64,000 nt of DNA from NCBI RefSeq assembly GCF_018613875.1, contig NZ_JAGGPJ010000006.1:11002-75001 (forward strand), written 5' to 3'. The notes under the pieces were generated by a model. It ran no database searches and was not told the DNA's origin. It saw only the letters and a list, made by a program, of their open reading frames with translations. Below are positions 1 through 7,580 of this stretch, piece after piece. How positions within the stretch are numbered: the first letter of the stretch is position 1; every line of letters begins with the position of its first letter. The DNA comes from Arthrobacter sp. ISL-28 (GTDB lineage: Bacteria > Actinomycetota > Actinomycetes > Actinomycetales > Micrococcaceae). The position numbers and the translations under genes are program-made.

Positions 1-384
1 AACCCCAACCCCAACCCCAAACCCCCTCCGCCAACGGTGGTGATGACCTTGAAAGACACCGATGATGGAACATTTGCCGTGGTGGATATCGACGGTCATT
101 CAGTAAATCGTCCGGTAGATGTGACCTTCCCCCTCAGAACGCCGGTTCAGATCGTGAACGGTTCGCCGAAAGACTGCAGTTTTCTTTTTGTGAATGGCCC
201 AGGACCAGGTCAACCGGGATTTCCGACCCTGGCCGAAGGTGACAACAACGTCAATCTCAGCAGAGATGGGGGCACTGTGACCATCATGGGACCAGAGGAA
301 CAGACCTCCTACCCTCCATTTCTTTGTGCTGGAGACGAGACAAAATCAGAGGCTTTCACCATCAGGTTCGGTTCTGCGCAATGA
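1..384 (+). CDS. C-terminal part of a secreted or surface protein of unknown function (5'-partial)
   Basis: The frame is open to the first base of the window, so the gene begins upstream. It enters with a low-complexity Asn-Pro/Pro linker (NPNPNPKPPPPT, residues 1-12) followed by about 115 residues with two Cys and many short beta-prone stretches. A Pro-rich tether before a small beta domain is typical of exported cell-surface proteins. The first in-window start codon (GTG at 37) has no convincing ribosome site and would cut into the linker, so I do not treat it as the real start. I recognise no family and can assign no function. Confidence 0.55.
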   Translation, partial: NPNPNPKPPPPTVVMTLKDTDDGTFAVVDIDGHSVNRPVDVTFPLRTPVQIVNGSPKDCSFLFVNGPGPGQPGFPTLAEGDNNVNLSRDGGTVTIMGPEEQTSYPPFLCAGDETKSEAFTIRFGSAQ

Positions 385-543
385 CTTGGGTGCCAACCGT
401 CCGTTACCGTTAGCGACTCTAGCTTCCTGCATGCCCTGGATTACGGTGCGCCTTCCCGCCGCCAAGGTTAAGTGTTGCTCCTACCGGGTTGACGCACTTT
501 TATAGTGGCAAGGCTTAATCGACTCAACGCTTAGCATTCCCAA

Positions 544-1181
544 ATGGACCTTTCAGGGATTGTGGATGGAGAGAACGGCGGTCAGCTCCGCATCGAGTTG
601 AACTCGCGAAGGGAACTCAGCTTTCCGGAGCAGCGCCTAGTGGAACAGTGGCATGCTGCCGTCTACTTCGCTGACGACAGCGCTGACCTCGAGGATGAGG
701 ACGATGCCCAAATTGTCGGTCATGCACACGTCGTGAAGTGCCGTCTGGGTGAGCCAGCGGTCTTCGACATCTTAGATTCGCTGGAGCCTGATCTGCACGC
801 CGTTAGCGCGGCCGTCATTGATCCTGTGTCCGGATGCCCAACCGAAGAAGTCGAGGATGAGGTCGAGGGTTTTGGGCAAGATTTTCTTATCCTCAACAGG
901 GTACAGATGGCAAAAGGGTGGAGGGGAGAGGCATTGGCCGCTGGTTTGCTGCAGAAGTCATTAGCTCACTAAGCCCCGGTGCCGACTTCGTAGCGACCTA
1001 TCCGGCCCCCATGGACGATTCAGACGGGTCGGCCCGGAAGAGCGCTGAGTCCAAGCTCAGAAGGGTTTGGAGTGACATCGGATTTCGGCCACTGGTTGGC
1101 GACGTAATGATCTTGGACTTAAACGAGGTCACGCTCGATGAAAAGCTACAAGAGCTGCGTCAGAAGTTTGGAGCCCTCTAG
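544..1181 (+). pseudogene. GNAT-family N-acetyltransferase, broken by a one-base frameshift
   Basis: Two overlapping frames together make one protein of about 210 residues. The first frame (from ATG 544) gives the N-terminal part up to VQMAKGWRG. The second resumes at RGIGRWFAAEVI and carries the C-terminal part ending KLQELRQKFGAL at 1181. Joined, they rebuild the GNAT acetyl-CoA loop W-R-G-R-G-I-G followed by a helix. The break is at the GGGG run at 923-926: one extra G restores a continuous frame. As written, the acetyl-CoA site is split and the product would be inactive. Homopolymer position means a sequencing error must be excluded. The substrate is unknown. Confidence 0.65.
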
Positions 1182-1394
1182 ACGTAAGCATGATCCCGAC
1201 GGCGATCGATCTGCAGAACCGCAGCGATAGCAGTTAAGCGAGTCGCGGCCCGATGAATATGTCAACGTGATTCAAGACCGGTGTGACGGCTTGAATCAGG
1301 ACCACCCGCGACTCGCCGCTTGCTTGTGACGGGCCGGAGCGCAGCGAAGGTCCGTTTTGGTCCTGGTCCCTTAGGCTGAGCGCGTGGACGAGTC

Positions 1395-1520
1395 CATCCC
1401 GCCGGTGAGCAGATTCAGTCCGCTGGCACGTAGCGTTGCTGTTCGAAGGAACGGTCGCGGATCTCGCGGAGCCGGTTGAAGAACACTGCCCTGGCCAACG
1501 TGTTGCGGGCTTCGCCCCTG
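1395..1520 (-). pseudogene. Remnant of a Tn3-family transposase C-terminal region
   Basis: On the minus strand the frame reads [18 protein letters not shown] and then RSFEQQRY. After loss of one base near 1432 it continues as RASGLNLLT in the next frame. This string matches my memory of the conserved C-terminal part of Tn3-family TnpA (the stretch before the conserved LWNTVYL motif). The match stops after LLT, so the catalytic core and the end of the protein are missing. It is a scrap of under 150 bp; no terminal inverted repeats or resolvase were found nearby. It marks a former Tn3-type transposon in this region. Confidence 0.55.
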
Positions 1521-1944
1521 CAGGTCCACGGCAGCCATCGCAAATGGCCACGCCGGCCGAATTCGAGGCGGTCCACTACGCGTCCCCGCAACTCGTATGA
1601 CTGCGGCACGGAACCTGCGCCGGTTCAGACAGACCCCGGTGAGCCGACGGATACAACCAATTAACATATCAAACACTTGACCGGATGAGGATGGGACCCT
1701 TAGAGTTCTCTGGTATATGAGTCATATGTCACACGTTGCCGACCCGGTCTCGAGGTTTGATCTCGATGGTTCGGCGCGAGGGTGGAAACCAAGGCCTTCC
1801 TGTATCCATCTCGAAGAGCAGTGATACATGACGACGCCGAAATCATCTCGCGAGTCCTGCGCGGCAATACCGGCTGGCGTCAAGCCAGTCGGCATCGTCC
1901 ACCGGTCGCTAAGGGCTGCGGCTGTCGGTGCGTCTAGGAAACGG

Positions 1945-1965
1945 CGTCAGCGGTTTGCGCTGACG
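1945..1965. promoter_or_regulatory. Palindrome upstream of the MFS transporter gene, candidate operator
   Basis: An 8-bp perfect inverted repeat (CGTCAGCG, 5-base loop, CGCTGACG) ends 20 bases before the transporter start codon and just before its ribosome site (AGAAGGGA). It could be a repressor operator or a leader hairpin. No regulator gene adjoins it. Confidence 0.4.
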
Positions 1966-1985
1966 TCAGAAGGGAACAAATCTCT

Positions 1986-3398
1986 ATGATCTATCCGACC
2001 GGGACGACGGCCTCCGTCGACACCTCCATATCAAAAGAGACCAGCTCCAAGTTCAAACGCCGCTTCATGGTGCGGCTTGTCGCTGTCTTCATCGGCGGGA
2101 TGTTCCTCGATGGTTACATCCTCGGAATCATCGGCCCCGTCACCGGATCCATGCGGTCAGATCTCCAGCTCGACGCACTATCTCTGGGCATGATCGCTGC
2201 AGGCCCGCTGGTTGGTATCTTCGTCGGCTCCCCGCTGGCCGGCTGGGCTACCGACAAGTTCGGACGCAAGCCCATGTTCCTCGTGGACATGGGCCTGTTC
2301 CTGGTCGCCTCAGCGGCCCAGTTCTTCATAACCTCCGGAGACGGGGCCGTGATCCAGCTGGCCGCCATCCGGTTCTTAATGGGCGTCGCGATCGGCGGCG
2401 AGTACTCAATCGGTGGGCCATTGCTATCAGAGTTCTCCCCTCCAAAGCTCCGCGGGCGGTTGCTCGGGCTGACCCTGATCGCCTGGTACGTCGGTTTCAT
2501 GGCGGCATTCATCATCGGCACGCTCCTGCACGACGCCGGCACCCCATGGCGCCTCGTACTCGGCACCTGCGCGATACTCGCACTCGTCCTGTTCCTCGCC
2601 CGCTTGGGCCTCCCCGAATCGCCGAGCTGGCTCATTACGAAGGGACGGCACGATGAAGCACTCGCGATCGCACACCGATATATCGAATCGCCCCAGATGC
2701 ACGACAGCATCACCGGAGAGATGGATCTGAGGATGATCCAGGAGGCCCAAGCCGCGAAGAGTGGGACCAAAATCAAGAACGCCTCCTTCGGAATGCTGTT
2801 CTCGAGGCAGTACTGGCGCGCCACCGTCTTCACTGCAGGTTTTTGGTTCTGCGCGGTCACTCCGTACTTCGCGATCGCGACCTTCGCCGACGAGGTGCTC
2901 AACCAATTCGGCTTCGGCGGCGGCTGGGCCGGTGGAGTCGGCCTGTCCGCACTTGCGGTCGCGGGCGTTGTCACCAGCGTACTTCTGATTGACAAGCTCG
3001 GTCGCCGAATCCTCACTGTGCCCGGGCAGTGGCTCTGCGCGGGCATCCTGCTGGTCATCGGAGTCTGGGGGAACGCACCAGCGATCCTCGTGCTCGTCCT
3101 GTTTCTCGCCTTCTCCTACTTCAATGCCGGCTACACCACGATGACCCAGGTCTATCCGGCCGAGGTATTCCCCGGCCACCTGCGTGGCGTCGGCATGGGC
3201 TTCGCCGCGTCCTTCAGCCGCATCGGAGCCGCACTCGGCACCTTCGCCCTGCCATGGGCGATCGCCAACATCGGCATGGGCGCAACCATGGTCGTAGCCG
3301 CCGCCGTCGCATTACTCGGCGCAGTCCTCTCGCAATGGCTCGCGCCTGAGACGAAGGGGCGCACCCTCGCCGAAATCTCAGCAAACTTCTCCCACTGA
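1986..3398 (+). CDS. MFS transporter, sugar porter / metabolite:proton symporter type
   Basis: A 470-residue inner-membrane transporter with twelve predicted helices in two halves. Family marks are the loop 2-3 motif DKFGRKP (about 90-96), the central PESPSWL (about 208), and the C-terminal PETKGRTLAEI (about 453), together diagnostic of the sugar-porter/metabolite-symporter branch of the major facilitator superfamily. The ATG at 1986 has AGAAGGGA 10 bases upstream. Length and motifs are complete, so unlike most neighbours it appears functional. The substrate cannot be read from sequence; sugars, polyols, inositol and aromatic acids all occur in this branch. It stands alone, with the remnants of a different MFS gene downstream. 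Confidence 0.85.
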   Translation: MIYPTGTTASVDTSISKETSSKFKRRFMVRLVAVFIGGMFLDGYILGIIGPVTGSMRSDLQLDALSLGMIAAGPLVGIFVGSPLAGWATDKFGRKPMFLVDMGLFLVASAAQFFITSGDGAVIQLAAIRFLMGVAIGGEYSIGGPLLSEFSPPKLRGRLLGLTLIAWYVGFMAAFIIGTLLHDAGTPWRLVLGTCAILALVLFLARLGLPESPSWLITKGRHDEALAIAHRYIESPQMHDSITGEMDLRMIQEAQAAKSGTKIKNASFGMLFSRQYWRATVFTAGFWFCAVTPYFAIATFADEVLNQFGFGGGWAGGVGLSALAVAGVVTSVLLIDKLGRRILTVPGQWLCAGILLVIGVWGNAPAILVLVLFLAFSYFNAGYTTMTQVYPAEVFPGHLRGVGMGFAASFSRIGAALGTFALPWAIANIGMGATMVVAAAVALLGAVLSQWLAPETKGRTLAEISANFSH

Positions 3399-3462
3399 CA
3401 CAGGGACTGCACGGTGACTTCGAGTCAGAGCTAAGAGCCATCATTCTTGCCCTGGTTTGGGG

Positions 3463-3497
3463 TAGGCGTGCCTACAGCACAGCTGCAGGCACGCCTA
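3463..3497 (+). terminator. Inverted repeat after the MFS gene, possible terminator
   Basis: A perfect 10-bp stem (TAGGCGTGCC / GGCACGCCTA) with a 15-base loop lies 65 bases after the stop codon. There is no T-run, and the repeat overlaps the MFS remnant that follows, so it may be fortuitous. Confidence 0.35.
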
Positions 3498-3722
3498 ACG
3501 TTCATTCAGACCCGCCGCCCGAGCCACCTACTGGGGCGGGTAAGCTCCGTACTTGAACTGCCCAGAGTCATTCTGGAACCGGTATCCATAGCCTTGCTGG
3601 GACTGGTTCTTGCCGGTTCACTGCAATGGGGATTCCTCCCAGCAGCAGCTGCACCAGTAATCATCGCCGGTACAATCCTCTTCCTCGGCAGAAAAGCCCG
3701 AACACTCACCGCCAATAATGTT
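3468..3722 (+). pseudogene. C-terminal remnant of a second MFS transporter
   Basis: In this frame the translation runs ARLTFIQTRRPSHLLGRVSS and then two hydrophobic helices (about 60 residues) ending GRKARTLTANN. The string R-x-P-x-H-L-L-G-R-V-x-S followed by two membrane helices is what the last third of MFS_3-type efflux proteins looks like. There is no N-terminal part; the fragment starts abruptly about 70 bases after the intact MFS gene. It runs in frame, without a stop, straight into the ChbG-like gene at 3726, so a fused reading frame exists, probably by deletion. Confidence 0.45.
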
Positions 3723-3725
3723 CGG

Positions 3726-4492
3726 ATGCGGAGCTTGCTAATCAACGTTGACGACATCGGAATCTATCCAGAAGCGGTAGAGCCCGCGATTGAGGCGATC
3801 GAACACGGCGTGGCCGCATCTGGCAGTGTCATGGTCGTCTGCCCAGGGAGTGACTTGGCGCTGACCACCCTTCGCGATCACACGGAAATCCACGTTGGGG
3901 TACATCTGACATTGACCCGAGACTTCCCGGACTCGGCATGGTCGCCACTCACTGGAGGCGGCAGTATTCAGCGGGATGGGCTGCTCGCGCCATCGACCAC
4001 CGAACAGAACTCTTGGCGCAGGCGCGGACAGACGATGTGGCGGTCGAGTTCCGGGCACAGCTCGAGAAGGCGCTCGAGGCTGGCATACGCGTTACCCATC
4101 TGGACTGGCACTGCCTTGCTGATGGTGGGCGAGAGGACATATTCGACGCCACGCTGCATCTTGCAGAGGAGTATCACGTCGAACTTCGAGCCTGGACTGA
4201 TTACGGCCGACAGCAGCTGAGCTCTCACGGACGAGTTGCCCATAACCAGCCGTTCCTCGACAGCTTCAGCGTGCCAATCGATGACAAACTCCAACACTTG
4301 ATCGATGCCGTCCGCTAGCTCCCGCAGGGTCTTAGCGAATGGGCCGTGCATCCAGCCGGGAACAACCCGTGCGACGAGGGGTCTAAGGTCCGTAGCTCTG
4401 ACTACGACGTGCTCATGTCGCCGGCGTTTCGCCAGGCAATAGAGGACAACGAGATCGCCGTGACCGGATACGGCGTCCAAGCACCGCCCTAG
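3726..4492 (+). pseudogene. ChbG/HpnK (YdjC-like) carbohydrate deacetylase, frameshifted and with an internal stop
   Basis: The start MRSLLINVDDIG carries the N-terminal Asp pair of the YdjC-like deacetylase fold, and HVGVHLTLT matches the metal-site His motif. Near 3985-4000 the frame shifts; the next frame continues HRTELLAQARTDDV and THLDWHC, which is the second conserved block. A TAG at 4316-4318 then interrupts the tail, where Glu would suit the family. Translation past it gives LPQGLSEWAVHPAG and SSDYDVLMSP, the normal C-terminal blocks, to the stop at 4490. Two independent lesions show real decay rather than one sequencing slip. The ancestral enzyme would have deacetylated an N-acetylated sugar. 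Confidence 0.7.
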
Positions 4493-5036
4493 GGTGTGTT
4501 GCTAAAGCTGGCTCCTAGCCAAGCGAGTGATGCTGCGAGCTGAACGGCGGCCAGGAAGTTGCGGGCGGTCTTGTCGGATCTCATGGCCAGACCGCGCCAG
4601 TTCTTGAGCCGGTTGAATCCACGTTCTACGACGTTGCGTCCCTTGTAGGCTTCGGCATCGAACGCTGGCGGCCGTCCGCCGGAGGAGCCCTTCCGTTTCC
4701 GGTTGGCCGTTTGGTCGGACTTCTCCGGGATGGTTGCCTTGATGCCTCGGTCGGCCAGCCAGGTGCGGTTGGCCTTGGAAGTGTAGCCCTTGTCTGCCAG
4801 GAGCCGGTCCGGGCGGGTGCGCGGTCTTCCCCGTCCCGGGCGCGGAACCCGGATCTGTTCCAGCGTGGCGGCCATCATGGTCATGTCGTTGATGTTGCCG
4901 GCGGTCAGGACGGCTGAGAGCATCCGCCCCTTGCCAGTGGCCATGTGAAGCTTAGACGTCAGTCCGCCGCGGGAGCGTCCGATCGCATGGTCAGGCGGTT
5001 CAAGGCCGAGTTTCATGTAATTCGAGAGCTCCCCCT
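4489..5036 (-). CDS. IS5-family transposase, C-terminal frame (orfB)
   Basis: This frame takes over after the five-G run at 5031-5035 and encodes about 180 residues: HAIGRSRGGLTSKLH, the second catalytic Asp in LLADKGYTSKA, and the catalytic Glu in RNVVERGFNRLKNW. Together with orfA it makes a full DDE transposase. Moving from orfA to orfB requires a +1 (or -2) step; programmed frameshifting is known in IS5 relatives, but a one-base insertion in the G run would look the same. The stop codon TAG is completed by the flanking TA target duplication and base 4489, outside the element. Confidence 0.72.
4492..4506 (+). repeat. Left terminal inverted repeat of the IS5-family element
   Basis: GGGTGTGTTGCTAAA, a perfect complement of the right end at 5418-5432, preceded by the TA target duplication. 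Confidence 0.85.
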
Positions 5037-5401
5037 GTGTGGCGGGGAAGTGTCGCACCGTGCTGGTGGACGCGCACGATCGTGGAGTCAATTGACGCGA
5101 TCCAGTCAAGGTCGCCGAGGGTCTCGGCACGGGCCTGGACATGTTCGAGCACCCTCGTCCAAGTGCCGTCTTTGGCCCAGCGGTCGAAGTTCTTGAAGAC
5201 CGTGTTCCAATTCCCGAATCGCTCGGGAAGATCCCGCCAGGGCGCCCCGGTCCGGAATTTCCACGCCGTGCCCTCCACGACAAGACGGCGGTCCACGACC
5301 GGGCGCCCGTTGCCTTTCCATGCCGGAAACAACGGCCCGATCACGGCCCACACCTCATCAGATACCAGAGAACGATTGCCCACCACCCCAGACAACCGCA
5401 T
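5000..5401 (-). CDS. IS5-family transposase, N-terminal frame (orfA)
   Basis: About 133 residues. It carries the N-terminal IS5 domain (DEVWAVIGPLFP, then GAPWRDLPERFGNW and FDRWAKDGTW) and the first catalytic Asp in WIASIDSTIV, about residue 112. Start chosen at ATG 5401 (MRLSGVVG) after GAGG; the longer GTG start at 5428 lies inside the inverted repeat. The frame ends HETRP-stop at 5000. The catalytic second and third residues are in the other frame, so a functional enzyme needs a frame change near the five-G run (minus strand) at 5031-5035. Confidence 0.75.
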   Translation of the reverse strand: MRLSGVVGNRSLVSDEVWAVIGPLFPAWKGNGRPVVDRRLVVEGTAWKFRTGAPWRDLPERFGNWNTVFKNFDRWAKDGTWTRVLEHVQARAETLGDLDWIASIDSTIVRVHQHGATLPRHTGGALELHETRP

Positions 5402-5417
5402 CCGGACCTCAAAGGGG

Positions 5418-5432
5418 TTTAGCAACACACCC
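5418..5432 (-). repeat. Right terminal inverted repeat of the IS5-family element
   Basis: TTTAGCAACACACCC on the plus strand, complementary to the left end, followed by the TA target duplication at 5433-5434. Confidence 0.85.
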
Positions 5433-5716
5433 TAGCCGCAGATCGCGGTAACCCGGCCAGTACTTTGGCATTGCGAGGCACGATGAGCTGTCCTTCGTCC
5501 CAGCCCGTTAGTCGGTCGTCCACCGGAGGTTTGCAGCACTGATCAGGGGCCCTCTTCGCCTCAGCTTGTCATAATCTAGGTTATCGGCGTCCGAGTGGGA
5601 CGAATAGAAGTAGATGTTGATGCAGGTCAGCCGGATGCTGACATCTCGACGTCCCTCCACAAACCAATGGCCTTTAACGATCCTGATCATCTGGAGGTGT
5701 GGGAAGAACGCTTTGG
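5433..5716. other. Stretch without a recognisable gene, between IS element and VOC gene
   Basis: No supportable complete gene. On the plus strand a 41-codon frame (5595-5720) ends KPMAFNDPDHLEVWEERFG and reads like the tail of some enzyme, possibly a decayed gene, but I cannot name it. Confidence 0.3.
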
Positions 5717-6190
5717 CTAGCTGCGAGTGGACCAGTTTTGCAGCTCGATAAAGTTGCCTTCCGGATCGCTAACGTAGCACCACGTGACTTGACGACCATC
5801 ACTCGTTTGGAAGGTGACAATGTCGCCGACGCTCGCCCCACCGTTCTTACGCACGGATTCCCGCGCGGCGTCTACGTCGTCGACCATGAACGCGATATGA
5901 CCCCAGCCGGTACGATTGGCTGTCGGCGTACCACCCTCCACGTTCTCACGGTACGTGTAGATCTCAAGGGTCGGTCCGGTGTCGCCGGTACCTGGGAGTC
6001 GCATGTGCACGCCACGCAACGCCGCCCCATGAACAGCGGTTCCCCGCTCAAGATCCGGACCGCCTTGGTCGCGCTCTGGCGGGACAACTTCGCACCCGAA
6101 GACTCGCTGATAGAAGTCAGCGAGTCGCCGCCAATCGGCGGCAATTACATTGACGTGGCCGAATCGGGCGCCGTGGGGAGCGTTGTTCAT
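5717..6190 (-). CDS. VOC-superfamily (glyoxalase/dioxygenase fold) protein
   Basis: A 157-residue single-domain vicinal oxygen chelate protein, with paired beta-alpha-beta-beta-beta modules. Metal-ligand positions look intact: His in GHVNVIA (about 12), Glu in LEIYTY (about 76), His in GHIAFMVDD (about 97) and Glu in NFIELQNW (about 149). Such proteins act as metal-dependent isomerases, epimerases, lyases or dioxygenases; the substrate here is unknown. It is the last gene of the guanidino-type catabolic operon and overlaps the stop of the RidA gene by 4 bases (ATGA), so it is translationally coupled. A role late in the same pathway is inferred from position only. Confidence 0.8.
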   Translation of the reverse strand: MNNAPHGARFGHVNVIAADWRRLADFYQRVFGCEVVPPERDQGGPDLERGTAVHGAALRGVHMRLPGTGDTGPTLEIYTYRENVEGGTPTANRTGWGHIAFMVDDVDAARESVRKNGGASVGDIVTFQTSDGRQVTWCYVSDPEGNFIELQNWSTRS

Positions 6191-6630
6191 GTTCTCGGTG
6201 CTTGTGAGTTCGTCGCTGCCGCCGTTGTTGTTGCTCCGGCGCCAGCACCGGGAACATTGGCGTATGCTAGGGCATCGATTTCCACCTTAAGCCCTGGCAT
6301 GAGTTTAGCGAATACGGTGGTTCTTGCGGGAAAGGGGGATGGCATCATTTCACGGTACACCGCGTTCATAACCTCGAAGTCTGCTTCATCGGTGAGAAAC
6401 ACTCCCACTCGGAAGATCGATGTGAGGTCTGCACCGGACTCTTCCAAGACGGCAGCGAGATTGCGAATAGCCTGGCGTGTCTGTTCTGCAACACCCTCTC
6501 CTACCGGCAGGCTTGTCCGCGGATCCACGCCTACTTGTCCGGCGGTGGCTATAAAGGGTCCGGCCTGCACTGCATGACTGTACGGGCCAGCTGGGGCCGG
6601 GTTTTTGGATCCGGCAATATAGGTAGCCAT
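6187..6630 (-). CDS. RidA/YjgF/UK114-family enamine/imine deaminase
   Basis: A 147-residue cytosolic protein of the Rid family. It has the active-site Arg in PARTTVFAKL (about 106) and Glu in VEIDALA (about 118), the pattern of catalytically competent RidA proteins, which hydrolyse reactive enamines and imines such as 2-aminoacrylate released by PLP dehydratases. The C-terminus has a short Ala/Gly/Thr-rich extension beyond the usual 130 residues. AGGAAG precedes the ATG. It follows the nitrilase gene by 99 bases and overlaps the VOC gene. Its presence in an operon with a threonine-dehydratase-like enzyme fits disposal of that enzyme's imine product. Confidence 0.88.
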   Translation of the reverse strand: MATYIAGSKNPAPAGPYSHAVQAGPFIATAGQVGVDPRTSLPVGEGVAEQTRQAIRNLAAVLEESGADLTSIFRVGVFLTDEADFEVMNAVYREMMPSPFPARTTVFAKLMPGLKVEIDALAYANVPGAGAGATTTAAATNSQAPRT

Positions 6631-6729
6631 TTTTATTCTCTTCCTAAAATGTATTGGTCTCGGCGAACAAGAATTGGATCTCCGGATCGGATAGATTGAC
6701 GTTGCGGGTGTGATAGTTCGTTTAAGCCT

Positions 6730-7554
6730 TTACGTGGGCTGTATCAGAGGATTGTTGCGTAATTGCACATGGAACCTTCTATTGTTCACGGACGGGTTCA
6801 GCCTTCGCGCAAGTCGTACCTCTTCAGCATCTACAACCGCGGTAATTAACTCCGGCTTGTCGCCAGCCTGGGCAACGACTCTGCCAACAGGATCGATGAT
6901 GCTGCTGTTCCCAACACTCCAAAACGGGCCTTGATTGGCCGCTATGACGTAGACAGTGTTCTCAATCGCCCTTGCTGCCGTTAGCGTCTTCCAATGAACC
7001 TCTTTGTAGGATCCCGTCATCCATGCGGCGGGAAGAATAATTGCCTGAACACCGGTGTCAATAAGAGCACGAAAGAGTTCAGGAAATCGCAGATCATAGC
7101 AAGTCGCAACGCCAAAGGTAATGTCCCCGACTTGAAAGGTGAGGAGTTCGCCGCGACTGTCGGGATGAGGCCCAGGGGTGATTTGCTTTGATTCTTGGAC
7201 GTTAAACGCATCGTACAGATGGAGCTTGTCGTAGCGGCCCATCAACGACCCATCGTCTCCGATTGCAACTACGGTGTTGTAAGGGCGCCCTTCGGGGCCA
7301 GGCGTGAAAGTTCCGACGACAACACCGATAGCGTTGTCCCGCGCCGCGGTGCGCAACCCAGCTACAAACGGGCCGTCGATCGGCTCGGCTACCGCTGCCG
7401 GATCGAATTCTCCAGGAGGCGGGCACAACGATGCCTCGGGGAAAACCACGAGTGACGCCCCGGATTCCCGTGCATCCTGAATGAATTCCACGCAGACATC
7501 GAGATTAGACCGAACGTTTGGAGTGGACGTAAATTGAGCGACCGCTATTCTCAT
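6730..7554 (-). CDS. Carbon-nitrogen hydrolase (nitrilase superfamily amidase)
   Basis: A 274-residue member of the nitrilase superfamily. The catalytic triad is visible: Glu40 in VVFPEASL, Lys110 in RYDKLHLYDAF and Cys152 in GVATCYDLRFPEL. The CYDLRFPE form is typical of aliphatic amidase branches (omega-amidase, carbamoylputrescine amidase, N-carbamoyl hydrolases) rather than true nitrilases. It would release ammonia, or carbamate, from an amide. TGGAG lies 6 bases before the ATG, and the gene follows the PLP dehydratase by 26 bases in the same operon. The exact substrate is not readable; an amide or ureido intermediate of the pathway is inferred. Confidence 0.85.
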   Translation of the reverse strand: MRIAVAQFTSTPNVRSNLDVCVEFIQDARESGASLVVFPEASLCPPPGEFDPAAVAEPIDGPFVAGLRTAARDNAIGVVVGTFTPGPEGRPYNTVVAIGDDGSLMGRYDKLHLYDAFNVQESKQITPGPHPDSRGELLTFQVGDITFGVATCYDLRFPELFRALIDTGVQAIILPAAWMTGSYKEVHWKTLTAARAIENTVYVIAANQGPFWSVGNSSIIDPVGRVVAQAGDKPELITAVVDAEEVRLARRLNPSVNNRRFHVQLRNNPLIQPT

Positions 7555-7580
7555 AGCGACTCCATTCTGTTAGTTGACCA

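Larger units (their letters stand above)
1182..1985. other. Non-coding stretch between GNAT remnant and MFS gene
   Basis: Apart from the Tn3 transposase scrap and the palindrome at 1945-1965 I see no supportable gene in these 800 bases. The open frames on both strands lack ribosome sites and recognisable motifs. The sequence looks like decayed mobile-element DNA. Confidence 0.5.
4492..5432 (-). mobile_element. IS5-family insertion sequence (IS427-like group), complete with inverted repeats
   Basis: A 941-bp element bounded by perfect 15-bp terminal inverted repeats (GGGTGTGTTGCTAAA at 4492-4506 and its complement at 5418-5432). A TA dinucleotide flanks both ends (4490-4491 and 5433-5434), as expected for a 2-bp target duplication in this group; the pre-insertion site would read CCCTAGCC. 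It carries a two-frame DDE transposase on the minus strand. It sits exactly on the TAG stop of the ChbG-like pseudogene and regenerates that stop. Confidence 0.88.

Noticed and set aside
2114..3058. 314-codon open frame antisense to the MFS transporter
   Set aside because: Shadow frame of a high-GC gene; no ribosome site and low-complexity composition.
5595..5720. 41-codon frame ending KPMAFNDPDHLEVWEERFG
   Set aside because: Looks like a protein tail, but I cannot name a family and there is no start; mentioned only as a possible remnant.
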